Shown here: piece by piece, positions 53,400 through 64,000 of the stretch
How positions within the stretch are numbered: the first letter of the stretch is position 1
Layout: each line of letters opens with the position of its first letter
Assembly (NCBI GenBank): GCA_036850595.1
Contig: CM072159.1
Location: 33,841,765-33,905,764 of the forward strand
Direction of reading: 5' to 3'
DNA from: Rhyacichthys aspro
Taxonomy: Eukaryota > Chordata > Actinopteri > Gobiiformes > Rhyacichthyidae
DNA: 64,000 bases
The notes under the pieces: generated by a model
The model's input: only the letters and a program-made list of their open reading frames with translations
Told to the model about the DNA's origin: nothing
Databases searched by the model: none
Position numbers and translations under genes: made by a program

Positions 53400-55250
53400 T
53401 GCCAAATGCTGGGAAAATATTCAATGTTCGTATATGTTACGGATATCAATGTATTTCGGTGCTAGTGCTGAGTGTATTGCCATAAACCTCAAATGTGCTG
53501 TCGTGTCCTTGTCCCAGACTTACAAAATTGTTGTTCTCCCAGGGGGCACTGTGGCACCCTTTATCAGAATTTGTCTTGAAACATAGCAACACTCAACAAC
53601 GCTTAACAAAAGTTCATGAAATTGTAAAGAAATAAATGTTGGACTTTTTCCGTTTTTTTGTCCCTTTCTATGCAACACTTGTGTAAATATTATTATACAC
53701 TCTAATATTTTGCATATGTTGCATGTCTGTACCAAATATTCGTTTATAATAAAGGAATTACTGGTTTCAATGGGGGGGTCATTTTGTGAGGTGGTTTTAG
53801 CAAATTTGGTGGACCACTACAAGGCCGTAGGCAGTAGGGCATTTATATAAAGTTTTCCTCGTTCCTTATGCCACAACAACAACATGTGACAAATTTTGAA
53901 GAAATCAGACAAACTAAAATTATAGTCCAATAGTCAATGTTTTTAAATTGTGATTCACAATGTCAATTTAAAAGGCCAACGTATGGGAAGAATTTTCAGA
54001 AATTCCGACTTTTTAAAGTTCATCTCTAGAGAATAAATGCTAAAAATATTAGGCAAAATCTAAAAAATATGTGCAAGTTATAGTGAATGTAATGTAGTGA
54101 ATGTTTTTTTTTTTTTTTTACACGTTAATATTTTAAACGTCAAGGTAACACGGTTGAAGTTAAAATGGGCTTTTTTCTATTGATTTTATCAAACTTTTGA
54201 CTGTGTTGTCATGGCAACACCAAAAGCCAGGATGAGGTTCCAATATACTTTTTTGTTTAGAGTGACATGAGGGATGGATATGCCAAATTTATTTCATTTA
54301 TGACAAACTAGATTTTTTTATTTTATTAAGCCCAAAATTTTGGTCTTTCGATAATCACAGCAGCAACAACTTACAAAATGGGCCCAAGAGAATGTTTTCA
54401 TCCCTGTGCCATAATGGACGTGTTTGCCAAAGAAACTAACAATTTTTGGCCTTCCAATGGGATTTTTGCTTCACTTTTTCTCCATTCAAATGTGTTAAGT
54501 CTTAGTAATAAATGATTCATTGAAACTTGAGCCAAATCGGACATCACTTGTGTGAGTTCTAACAATTTTGGGGTTGTTAGCGAGGCAACAACTCAGAACA
54601 ATTTGATGCCCCACCTTTTGATGCTCCACATCTCCAGGTTATGTTGTTTGATTTTTAGTTTTGTGTGTTAAGAACCCTAGGAGGAAAGCTTTAAAAATGG
54701 TTTTGAAAATTTTGATCTACCATAAGGGTGCCAAAAATCACGTAGGGGTAAAAAAAAAAAAAAAAAGCTCCACCTTTTACTCTGTTTTTGCGAAATGAGT
54801 AAAAAAATAATTTTTCACCAGAAGAGATTTTCATGCAAAATTTAACATGCTTTCATTAATGTTTAGTGCCTCAAATTAGCGATCATTTTCAGATAAGAAT
54901 AATAATTAAAGCCACAAGCGGTGATGATCCTGCCCGAGTTTTACGTATATCACACAAAACCTCAAAGAGACAGCAATTAGATAGAAAACAATTAAAATTA
55001 TGCCGGTTCCCTATCAGATTACATATCTATATGCCCGGATGGTGCACAAAGCCACGCTTGTGCTCGTGGCAACGGTTAATTACGAGCGTAACGAGTTCAT
55101 TCGCGCACTTATGAACTTATGATTTAGTTTATTAGTGCACTTAGCACTCTGCTTAGCAGTTACAACAGTCCCTTGCCTCCTGGGGTCGCTCGGGCCTAAG
55201 AAAAACAATGACAGCAAAATATCAGCAAAATATCAGTAAAATATCAGTCC
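53400..55250. other. AT-rich, possibly dispersed-repeat sequence
   Basis: No gene is seen. Segments such as gtcatggcaacaccaaaagc (near 54210) and aaagccacaagcggtgatga (near 54908) look like pieces of a repeat that occurs widely in fish, but the family could not be assigned by eye. Confidence 0.35.
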
Positions 55251-55959
55251 GACCTGTGCGTCACATGATGGGAGTTGATTTGTCCTCTGTCCTTTGTCTC
55301 CTGTTGTTTACTCCTCTTTTCTCTGCAGCTTCAGTTTTCTGATCGATATCTCATCATTGATTAGTGATTAGTGATTATTGGAGATATATTCCAGATGATC
55401 CAGACACAAACAGAAACAGAGCAGTGACAGAAACTAAACTGAGTCTGGATTTATTTATATTTAATGAGAAACAACCTGAGGCTCACGTTACTGTCTCTGA
55501 GCAACATGGAAACAAGGGAGGAAGGAAACAAGGGAGGAAGGAGCCCTGGCGAGGAAGGAGCCAAGGAGAGGGAGAGAAGAAAGGAGGGAGAAGAGCGAAC
55601 AAAGAGGCAGAAGACAAGAGGAAGAACAGATCAACAATAAACCGACTGCTCGCCTCGACTCAAACAGAGAATATTATAATCTGTAAAAATCTGTTTGGTA
55701 TAAGAGTATTGATTTTTTTCTGAAGTGCACTGAACTATATCACTACAGTTAATAAACTCCTTCATCATCATTAAAACATTTTTTTCCCCTGTGAACCATT
55801 AAACATCAATTTAAGCCAAATTCCAGTTCCAAACTCAGGAACCACTTAAACAGACTTTTTTTTTTTTTTTTACTTCACGTTTCTTCGCTGCTTGGCTTTT
55901 ACTCTGAAGTCCGGTCACTTTGACCAGTTTCCGGCGTGTCTTTTACCCTGAAGTCTTGC

Positions 55960-56088
55960 TGTACTTCCGCTTCCTGTCGCCGGTTATTTCCGGTGTGGTG
56001 TGTTTTTGTTGAACTCTGTCATTTCTCGGAATTAAATCTGAACATGATGCTGTGACATAGCCTCACCGACGCGCGCGGCTCGTGCCAG
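55960..56088 (+). promoter_or_regulatory. promoter and 5' exon of unrecognised plus-strand gene
   Basis: Several ETS-type sites (tacttccgc, cgcttcctg, tttccggt) lie at 55971-55992. They precede a CpG-rich segment ending at a clear donor, tgccag|gtacgtgc, after 56088. A three-codon upstream ORF, ATGATGCTGTGA, is at 56044-56055. Confidence 0.5.
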
Positions 56089-56399
56089 GTACGTGCACTC
56101 GCCAGAACCGGGTTCGGACTCGGTTTAATCCGGCTCAGACCAGGTTTAGTCCCGGTTTTATATGGAAACCTCAGCGTTAGCCCAGACTCCGCAGTTTTGG
56201 CCTGAATCCCGTTTTTTCTCGTTGGAACCAGTTATAGATCAAACTGACGTCATTGTTCAGCTCTGTGACGTCATCCGTTGATAATAATCTGCTGTAGATT
56301 AACGGGCGACAGTTGAACACAACAGAGTGAATATTATGGGATTTATTTACAGCTGCGCAGCCGAAGTCTCGCGAGATTTCCGTCAGTGTTGTTTTCAGT

Positions 56400-56555
56400 G
56401 GATTCAGGCCAAAACTGGGATAAACCCGGGTTTAACTGGGTTTAGACCAGGTTTAACTGAGTTTAGACCAGGTTTAACCGGGTTTAGACCGGGTTTAACT
56501 GGATTTAGACCGGGTTTAACTGGATTTAGACCAATTTTAACCCGGGTTTTTCAGG
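56400..56555. repeat. 19-bp minisatellite, 5' UTR intron of unrecognised gene
   Basis: About eight copies of gtttaactgggtttagacc. Confidence 0.88.
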
Positions 56556-56667
56556 TGAAAGTGCTTCTGTTCATATTGTTCTCAGTAAAAACTCACTTTG
56601 AGTGAAACTAGTGTTTCTCTCACATTTGAACAGCTTTAAACTAAACTTAGAGATTATTCACCAGTTT

Positions 56668-57112
56668 ATCAGATCCAGATCCATTAGATCCAGATCCATT
56701 AGATCCAGATCCATCAGATCCAGATCCATCAGATCCAGACCCATCAGATCCAGATCCATCAGATCCAGACCCATCAGATCCTGATCCATCAGATCCAGAC
56801 CCATTAGATCCAGACCCATCATAGCCAGTCCCATCAGATCCAGAACCATTAGATCCAGATCCATTAGATCCAGATTCATCAGATCCAGATCCATCAGATC
56901 CAGATCCATCAGATCCAGATCCATCAGATCCAGTCCCATCAGATCCAGATCCATCAGATCCAGTCCCATCAGATCCAGATCCATCAGAGCCAGGCCCATT
57001 AGATCCAGACCCATTAGTTCCAGATCCATCAGATCCAGACCTATCAGATCCAGACCTATCAGATCCAGACCCATTAGATCCTGACCCATTAAATTCAGAT
57101 CCATCCAGAGCC
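56668..57112. repeat. 15-bp minisatellite, 5' UTR intron of unrecognised gene
   Basis: About 29 copies of cagatccagatccat. Minus-strand frames through it (DGSGS-type) are artefacts. Confidence 0.94.
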
Positions 57113-57169
57113 ATTAGAGCTCAGATTCACACTTACATATTTCCTGGTTCTCTCTCCACAGTCTGCGCC

Positions 57170-60100
57170 ATGCTCTCTCATCCACTGACTCTGAACCAAT
57201 CAGAGGAAAGGGGACAGGGCAAACCTGACATGAACCTGTCCCCTGAGCTCCCATTGGCTCAGCACCTGAACCCTGAGCTCCCATTGGCTGAGGACCCGCC
57301 TCCTGAGCTCCCATTGGCTGAGGACCCGCCTCCTGAGCTCCCATTGGCTGAGGACCCGCCTCCTGAGCTCCCATTGGCTGAGAACCCGCCTCCTGAGCTC
57401 CCATTGGCTGAGCCATTGAAACAAACAGGCGAGTCATGTGACCAAACTAATATCAGTTGTTCCTTTGATCGTAGAGTTTTGTCAAAACCTGTTGAAGTCT
57501 AAATTGCAGCAGCCATTTTGTGTAAATTTATTAAAAATCTTATTTCCTTTCACAGCTTCCTTACCGTACTCCTTGTCTCCTTCCTTACCCTCTTTCTCAG
57601 CCACTTCCTTCCTGCCTCCTTTCCTTGACTCCTCCTCGTCTCCTGCTTCCTTTGCTCATCTCCTACCTCCACTTCTTTTTTCCTCCATTCCTTCCTTTTC
57701 TCCCTCCTCACTTCCTTCCTCATCTCCTTCTGTCCTTCCCTCTTTTCATCCTTCCTCCTCACTTCCTTTCCTTCCTTCCTCTCCTGTCTCCCTCCCTCCT
57801 TCACTCTTTGCTCCTTCCTCAAACCTTTCCTCAGTTCCTTCCCTGACTGTTGCTTCTTCCATAGTTTCCTCTTCAGGTTCCTTACCTACGTCTCTGGTTC
57901 CTTCCTCATCTCCTCCTTCTTTATGTCCTTCTCTCAGTAGTACCTTGTCGTCTTCTTCCTTGCCTCCTTCTTCTTTTGCTTCCTCCTCTGTCTCCTTTTC
58001 TTCACCTCCGTCCTTTCCTCTTTCTTTAGTTCCTTCCTCAAACCCTCCTTCCCTCTCTCCTTCATCCCTTGCCTCCCCACATCCTTCTTCAGTTCCTTCT
58101 TATGTCTCGTCCTTATCTTTTTCTACTTGTCCTGTTCTGCCTCCTTCCTTAAAGGTTCCTTTCTCTATTTCCTTCCCTCCTTCTTTATCCTCCTCAGTTC
58201 CTTCCTTCACTGTTTCCTCGTCTAACCAACCTTCCTTATATCCTTCCACCCATCCTTCCTCTCCTGTCTCCTTAGTTCCCTCCTCAAACTCTCCTTCCTT
58301 ACCTCCTTCCAAATCTCTTTCTAGTTTTCAAGTTCCTTCTCTTGTTTCCTCATCTTCTCCTTCCCTTCCTTCCTCTCCTGTCTCCTTACCATTTTCTTCT
58401 GAATATCCTTCCTTGACTCCTTCCTTCACTGTTTCCTCCTCTAACTGTCCCTCCTCATCTCTGTCTGTTTCTTCCACCTTTTCTTCTTTTGCGGTTTCCT
58501 CTCTTACGTCTTTCTCGGTTCCTTCCTCAGACCCTTCTTTAGTTTCTTCTATTTTTCCTTCCTTTCCTCCTTGTTCGCCATCTTCCTTTCCTGTTTCCTT
58601 ACCTCTTTCTTCTTCAGTTCCTTCCTCAAACCCTCCTCCTTTGTCTCCTTCTATCCTTCCTTCCTCTCCTGTTCCAAATCTGCCTTCTAAACCCCTTCCT
58701 AACTCCTCAGGTCCTTCTCTTGTCTCCTTATCTCCTTCCCTCACTCTTACTTTGACCTCTCCTTTTATCCTTCCTTCTGTTTTGTCTTCTTCTTCCTCAG
58801 TTTCATCCACTCCTTCTTCCCTCGTATCTACTCCTAATGTCCTTGTGTCCTCTCCTTCCCCAGCTCCCTCGAGTCTTCAGATGTCCCCTCGTTCGTCTCC
58901 TCACTCGTCTCTTCACTCGTCTCCTCAGATGTCCCCTCGTTCTTCTCCTCACTCGTCTCCTCAGATGTCCCCTCGTTCTTCTCCTCACTCGTCTCCTCAG
59001 ATGTCCCCTTCCTCGCCTCCTCCCTCGCCTCCTTCCTCGTTTCCTCAGATGGTCCCTAGCTCCTGTGTCCTCTGCTCCTCGGTGCTTCCTCGTCTCCTTT
59101 CCTCGCTCCTTTCCTTGCATCAGAAGGAGATGAGGCGTCTGATTGGAGACGCCATGGCAACCATCGACCAACGGCTGAGCGCTTTAGAGAGACACTTCAA
59201 CAAGGACAGAGCAGGCAAGGACAAAGGAGACGAGGAGACGGGCTGCTCGTCGTCGTCAGAGGGGGAGGAGCCAGTGGCAGGTCCCAGCCAATCAGGGAAG
59301 CGGAGACGAAGGCGAAAGGAGAAGCAAATGAGCTGGAAACGGAGGAAGCGAGGAAACGAGGAGGAAGCGTCAGGAAAGGACCAATCAGAGAATAGTGTGT
59401 GTGCTGTTGCCGGGCAGAACGGGCTCAGGGCTCCTCTGTTTCAGTAAGTTAAGGCACAAAAGATAACGAAGGAACACAAAACATAATGGAACAAAACATA
59501 ACGAAGGAACACAAAACATAATGGAACAAAACATAACGAAGGAACACAAAACATAATGGAACAAAACATAACGAAGGAACACAAAACATAACGAAGGAAC
59601 ACAAAACATAATGGAACAAAACATAACGAAGGCACAAAACATAACGAAGGAACACAAAACATAATGGAACAAAGCATAACGAAGGAACACAAAACATAAT
59701 GAAGGAAAACAAAACATAACGAAGGAACACAAAACATAACGAAGGAAAACAAAACATAACGAAGGAAAACAAAACATAACGAAGGAACACAAAACATAAC
59801 GAAGGAAAACAAAACATAACGAAGGAAAACAAAACATAACGAAGGCACAAAACATAATGGAACAAAACATAATGGAACAAAACATAACGAAGGAACACAA
59901 AACATAATGGAACAAAACAAAACGAAGGAACACAAAACATAATGGAACAAAACATAACGAAGGAACACAAAACATAATGGAACAAAACATAAGGAAGGAA
60001 CACAAAACATAATGGAACAAAACATAATGAAGGCACAAAACATAACAAAGGCACAAAACATAATGAAGGCACAAAACATAACAAAGGCACAAAACATAAC

Positions 60101-62091
60101 GAAGGAACACAAAACATAACGGAAGAACACAAAACATAACGAAGGAACACAAAACATAACGAACACAAAACATAATGGAACAAAACATAATGAAGGCACA
60201 AAACATAACAAAGGCACAAAACATGACGAAGGAACAAAACATAACGAAGGAACACAAAACATAACGGAACAAAACATAACGAAGGAACACAAAACATAAC
60301 GAAGGCACAAAACATAACGAAGGAACACAAAACATAATGGAACAAAACATAACGAAGGAACACAAAACATTACAAAGGCACAAAACATAATGAAGGAACA
60401 CAAAACATAATGAAGGAACAAAACATAATGAAGGAACACAAAACATAACGATGGCACAAAACATAACGAAGGAACACAAAACATAACGATGGCACAAAAC
60501 ATAACGAAAGAACACAAAACATAATGGAACAAAACATAACGAAGGAACACAAAACATAACGATGGCACAAAACATAACGAAGGAACACAAAACATAACGG
60601 AACAAAACATAACGATGGAACATAACGATGGAACATAAAACATAAAGGCACAAAACATAACGATAGAACACAAAACATAAAGGAACAAAACATAACGAAG
60701 GAACACATAACAACAATGGCACAAAACATAACGAAGGAACATAAAACATAACGGAACAAAACATAACGATGGAACATAAAACATAAAGGCACAAAACATA
60801 ACGATAGAACACAAAACATAAAGGAACAAAACATAACGAAGGAACACAAAACATAAGGGAACAAAACATAACGAAGGAACAGAAAACATAAGGGAACAAA
60901 ACATAACGAAGGCACAAAACATAAGGGAACAAAACATAAAGAAGAAACAAAACATAAGGGAACAAAACATAACAGAACAAAACATAACGAAGAAACAAAA
61001 CATAATGGAACAAAACAAAACAGAACAAAACATAACGAAGAAACAAAACATAAAGTCTTGAGGCTTCTGAGTGCAGCTCAGTCTAAAACTGTTCTAAATG
61101 TTCTTCTCCAGCTTCTCTTCTGTTTCCCATGATGCTCCGGGGTGTGCCTCTGTTTCCCATGATGTTCCGGGGCGGGTCTCTGTGGGGCATTTCGTTGACT
61201 CCGCCCCTCATATTACTTGTCCCCGCGGTGACCTCAGAGCGATGATGTCTTCGCTGGGACATGCCCCCGTACGGTTGCCGTGGCGTCTATCAGTGGTTGC
61301 CATGGAGACAGCTCTGAGGTTTACGGCCGAGGTCTGTGTGAGTCCAGACCGGGTTCTGCAGGACTTCACCGCCGCCCCCTACATCAGCACAGACCACAGG
61401 TGAGTCCAGACTGGGACCCGAACGGGACCAGACTGGGACCAGACTGGGACCCGAACGGGCTCAGACCGGGCTTAGACTGGGACCAGACCGGGACTAGAAC
61501 GGGCTCAGACCGGGACCAGACCGGGACCAGACCGGGACCAGACTGGGACCAGACCGGGACCAGACCGGGACCAGACCGGGACCAGACTGGGACCAGAACG
61601 GGACCAGAACGGGCTCAGACCGGAACCAGACCGGGACCAGACCGGGACTAGAACGGGCTCAGACCGGGACCAGACCGGGCTTAGACCAGGACCAGACCGG
61701 GATCAGAATGGGACCAGAACGGGTTCGGTCCAGGACACTTCCGTTGTTCAAACTAATCTCTGTTTAATTCTGGGACTGTATAGCATTTACTTTTATGATT
61801 TCTTGAGATACATTTTTATTTATAATTTTTTCATTGTCCAATAGACAAGGAAGAATCTCCCAATTCATCAGATTTTGTCTCATTTTCTGTACCTTCCAGA
61901 TTTTTATGTTTCACAACTTTTAAAATATATTTTGAACACAGTGTGGCTCAGTTAGTTTTATTTGGGCTAGAACATAAAAAGAGTTAGTCTCACTGTGCCT
62001 CAGCTTTAGAACCACCAGAACCTGGTTTAACCTGGTTTAACCTGGTCTAACTGTTTGTGTGTTTCAGTTACGTCCGGACGTCAGCTCAGAG
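57170..62091 (+). CDS. unrecognised Ser/Pro-rich protein (partial)
   Basis: I do not recognise this gene. A consistent model has coding exons 57170-57428, 57556-59443, 61112-61399 and 62068-62091, all in one continuous frame (about 820 residues so far), with the rest right of the window. The first exon encodes a 10-residue tandem repeat of the PELPLAEDPP type. The second, 1.9 kb, is almost all Ser, Pro, Leu and Phe in a pyrimidine-rich tract. It then turns into an ordinary-looking segment (HQKEMRRLIGDAMATIDQRL, SALERHF) and a basic nuclear-signal-like run (GKRRRRRKEK). The third encodes SSLGHAPVRLPWRLSVVAME and TAEVCVSPDRVLQDF. The first donor would be a rare GC type (ACAG|GCGAGT). In-phase joins at three introns support the model; the low-complexity exon lowers confidence. 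Confidence 0.6.
57240..57416 (+). repeat. 30-bp coding minisatellite
   Basis: Six units of cctgagctcccattggctga plus ggacccgcct, inside the first coding exon of the unrecognised gene. Each adds ten residues and each holds an inverted CCAAT box (attgg). Confidence 0.93.
59452..61056. repeat. 20-bp satellite, intron of unrecognised gene
   Basis: About 1.6 kb of acataacgaaggaacacaaa with short variants (atggaacaaa, aaggcacaaa, gatggcacaa). It starts nine bases after the GTAAGT donor at 59444. Long hydrophobic minus-strand frames across it are artefacts. Confidence 0.96.
61405..61732. repeat. 11-bp minisatellite, intron of unrecognised gene
   Basis: About 27 copies of gggaccagacc with gggctcag and gaac variants, starting right after the donor at 61400. 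Confidence 0.93.
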
Positions 62092-62112
62092 GTGAGTTCA
62101 CTCTTTCTCCAC

Positions 62113-64000
62113 CAGGGGTCAGTTCAATTCAATTTTATTTGTATAGCCCTGTATCACAACAACAATTGCCTCAAAGGGCTTCACAAAACAGACAGTAAAA
62201 TGCAAACAGGCTGAGCAGGACAACGTCGCCTGTCCTTAGACCCTCCATCAGGGTAAGGAAAAACTCAAAAAACCCAGCCGGGGAAAAAAGAGAAACGTCA
62301 GGGAGAACCACAGAAGAAAGGATCTACTCCCAGGACAGCCAGGCCATGCAATAGATGTGTCCAGGACAGTCACTGACAAATACTCCATCATATGAACAAG
62401 TGAATGTAAAATGAATATAGTCCATGACAATATCATTAGGAACAGTTCATCTGAGTGAGAGGAAGTGGGTCAGGATGGGTCCATGGGTCGGGACAGGATC
62501 ACAGATGGGCCAATGTCAGACTCTAACCAAAAGATCTAGATCTAAAAGGACGAGGACAGAGACCGGTCCATTATCTGAAGACACCACTGAGATCTAAAAG
62601 GACGAGGACAGAGACCGGTCCATTATCTGAAGACACCACTGAGATCTAAAAGGACGAAGACAGAGACCGGTCCATTATCTGAAGACACCACTGAGATCTA
62701 AAAGGACGAGGACAGAGACCGGTCCATTATCTGAAGACACCACTGAGATCTAAAAGGACGAGGACAGAGACCGGTCCATTATCTGAAGACACCACTGAGA
62801 TCTAAAAGGACGAGGACAGAGACCGGTCCATTATCTGAAGACACCACTGAGATCTAAAAGGACGAAGACAGAGACCGGTCCATTATCTGAAGACACCACT
62901 GAGATCTAAAAGGACGAGGACAGAGACCGGTCCATTATCTGAAGACACCACTGAGATCTAAAAGGACGAAGACAGAGACCGGTCCAATCTGAAGACACCA
63001 CTGAGATCTAAAAGGACGAAGACAGAGACCGGTCCATTATCTGAAGACACCACTGAGATCTAAAAGGACGAAGACAGAGACCGGTCCATTATCTGAAGAC
63101 ACCACTGAGATCTAAAAGGACGAGGACAGAGACCAGTCCATTATCTGAAGACACCACTGACATCTAAAAGGACGAGGACAGAGACCGGTCCATTATCTGA
63201 AGACACTAACAGATGATTGGTGACTTTGACTAAAGCTGGTTCTGTTTCTGTGGTGTGGTCTAATAAGTTGTTGTCCTGCAGATGAATGCAGAGCTGTTTA
63301 GATACAATTCTCTCAATGATTTTTGAAATAAAAGGAAGATTGGATGTAGGTCTATCATTTTCTAAGGCGCCTGGATCAGGGTTATTTTTTTCAACAGAGG
63401 TTTAATCAATTTAAAAAACTTCCAAAGAAGTGTTTATTATAATTCTAATTGTGGTTTTTATTTTATTAATAATTTAATTTAATTGTGGTTCTGTAATTTT
63501 TCTTTAATTTTTATTAAAGAACTGTAGGAAGTCACTTCAGCTAAGTGTTAAAGGGATGCTAGGTTCTACTGAGCTGTGACTGCTTGTCAGCCTGGCTACA
63601 GTGCGACTCAAGCGGTTTGGTTGGCACGATACAAGATGGATTTACAAGAGTTTTGGAAACTCCCAAATCTCGCGAGAATCCTGCTGCAGCGCAAGGTTAG
63701 GGCTTGCATATGAATCCTCGGAGTTGGAGTGACGCCATTGCCTTTCTGAATTACGTGTGGCTTGTTTGAGGAGCCGGGTTTCTGCATAAACCAGGGTGAT
63801 ACTCTATTACTATTTCTAATGACCCCCTGTTTTAGTGGCGCCACACTATTGAGAGCGTCCTGCATTGAACACATGGCTGTATCAACAAACTTATCTGTTG
63901 TGTTGGGACTGGGGCTGTGGGGGCTGCTCTCTGGATTAACTGGTGAAATACTGGCTAATATTGGCAGAATTACTTTTTTAAACTTAGAAACATTTTTTTC
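62113..64000 (-). mobile_element. L2-clade LINE fragments
   Basis: On the minus strand, a linker piece (DALNSVAPLKQGVI, 63860-63820) is followed by an RT piece near 63395-63215 (NDRPTSNLPFISKIIERIVS, then HTTETEPALVKVTNHLL). A typical L2 3' end is at 62160-62113 (gggctatacaaataaaattg read on minus). The order matches one element cut by deletions, with the 52-bp array at 62540-63205 lying between the RT piece and the 3' end. Dead copy. Confidence 0.75.
62540..63205. repeat. 52-bp tandem array inside L2 remnant
   Basis: About 12-13 copies of gatctaaaaggacgaggaca, gagaccggtccattatctga and agacaccactga. Copies differ mainly by gacgagg/gacgaag. One copy near 62985 lacks four bases (ccaatct). Confidence 0.96.

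Noticed and set aside
55364..55723. 119-codon plus-strand frame
   Set aside because: Its second half is a short purine-rich repeat (aacaagggaggaagga) resembling the fer array, and no family is visible.
56647..57114. Minus-strand frames encoding DGSGS- or LMDLD-type repeats
   Set aside because: Translation of a 15-bp minisatellite; both frames are open only because the unit length is a multiple of three.
57438..57555. N-terminal extension of the long Ser/Pro-rich frame from the ATG at 57438
   Set aside because: The stretch before 57556 ends in a clear tttctttcacag acceptor, and the exon from 57556 joins the upstream coding exon in phase, so this ATG is likely intronic.
59385..61051. Minus-strand frames of 181-553 codons encoding hydrophobic FVMFCSIMFC-like repeats
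   Set aside because: Artefact of the 20-bp acataacgaaggaacacaaa satellite, which lies in an intron of the plus-strand gene.

Overview
The window is a piece of a ray-finned (teleost) fish nuclear genome. It holds multi-exon vertebrate genes with GT-AG introns, fish-type retrotransposons (DIRS, L2, L1, tRNA-derived SINEs), hAT, Harbinger and MITE remnants, and very many short-unit minisatellites. Nothing prokaryotic, viral or organellar is visible. The species cannot be named from the sequence alone.

Layout, left to right. At 1-3205 lies a DIRS-type tyrosine-recombinase retrotransposon on the minus strand, inside or just beyond the sixth coding exon of ythdc1. The N-terminal coding exons of ythdc1 (m6A reader) run on the minus strand from 6816 down to 3277; its YTH-domain exons would lie left of the window. 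From 7785 to 13690 there is only transposon wreckage: an L2 LINE, then a broken hAT element with a TTAA-flanked element nested in it. An apparently intronless ufc1 reading frame (plus, 13848-14354) faces cdc26 (minus, 14976-15481). cdc26 is head-to-head with prpf4 (plus, 14 coding exons, 16643-20954) across an ETS-motif promoter, the same pairing as in mammals. prpf4 then meets fer tail-to-tail. fer (minus, 19 coding exons, 48154 to 22723) encodes a complete 821-residue F-BAR/SH2/tyrosine kinase.

The fer introns carry most of the mobile DNA: a jockey/CR1-like LINE (intron 18), a 31-bp satellite and a Harbinger remnant (intron 16), a MITE nearly filling intron 12, an ORF1-only L1 (intron 10), a SINE (intron 8), a full-length 5.4-kb L1 with both ORFs open and 16-bp target-site duplications (intron 2), and a 2.5-kb polypyrimidine minisatellite (intron 1). 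Beyond a CpG/ETS promoter at about 50.3-50.6 kb lie an rnf224-like RING gene (minus, 52305-52879), unassigned AT-rich sequence, and an unrecognised plus-strand gene (about 56.0 kb to beyond 62.1 kb) whose largest exon encodes a Ser/Pro-rich low-complexity stretch. The right end is an L2 fragment interrupted by a 52-bp tandem array.

How the genes relate: cdc26 (APC/C), prpf4 (U4/U6 snRNP), ufc1 (ufmylation), ythdc1 (nuclear m6A reader) and fer (cytoplasmic tyrosine kinase) are separate housekeeping or signalling genes, not an operon-like system. The distinctive theme is structural: minisatellites and transposons repeatedly sit against splice sites, and in two introns the repeat unit itself contains or supplies splice-site sequence.
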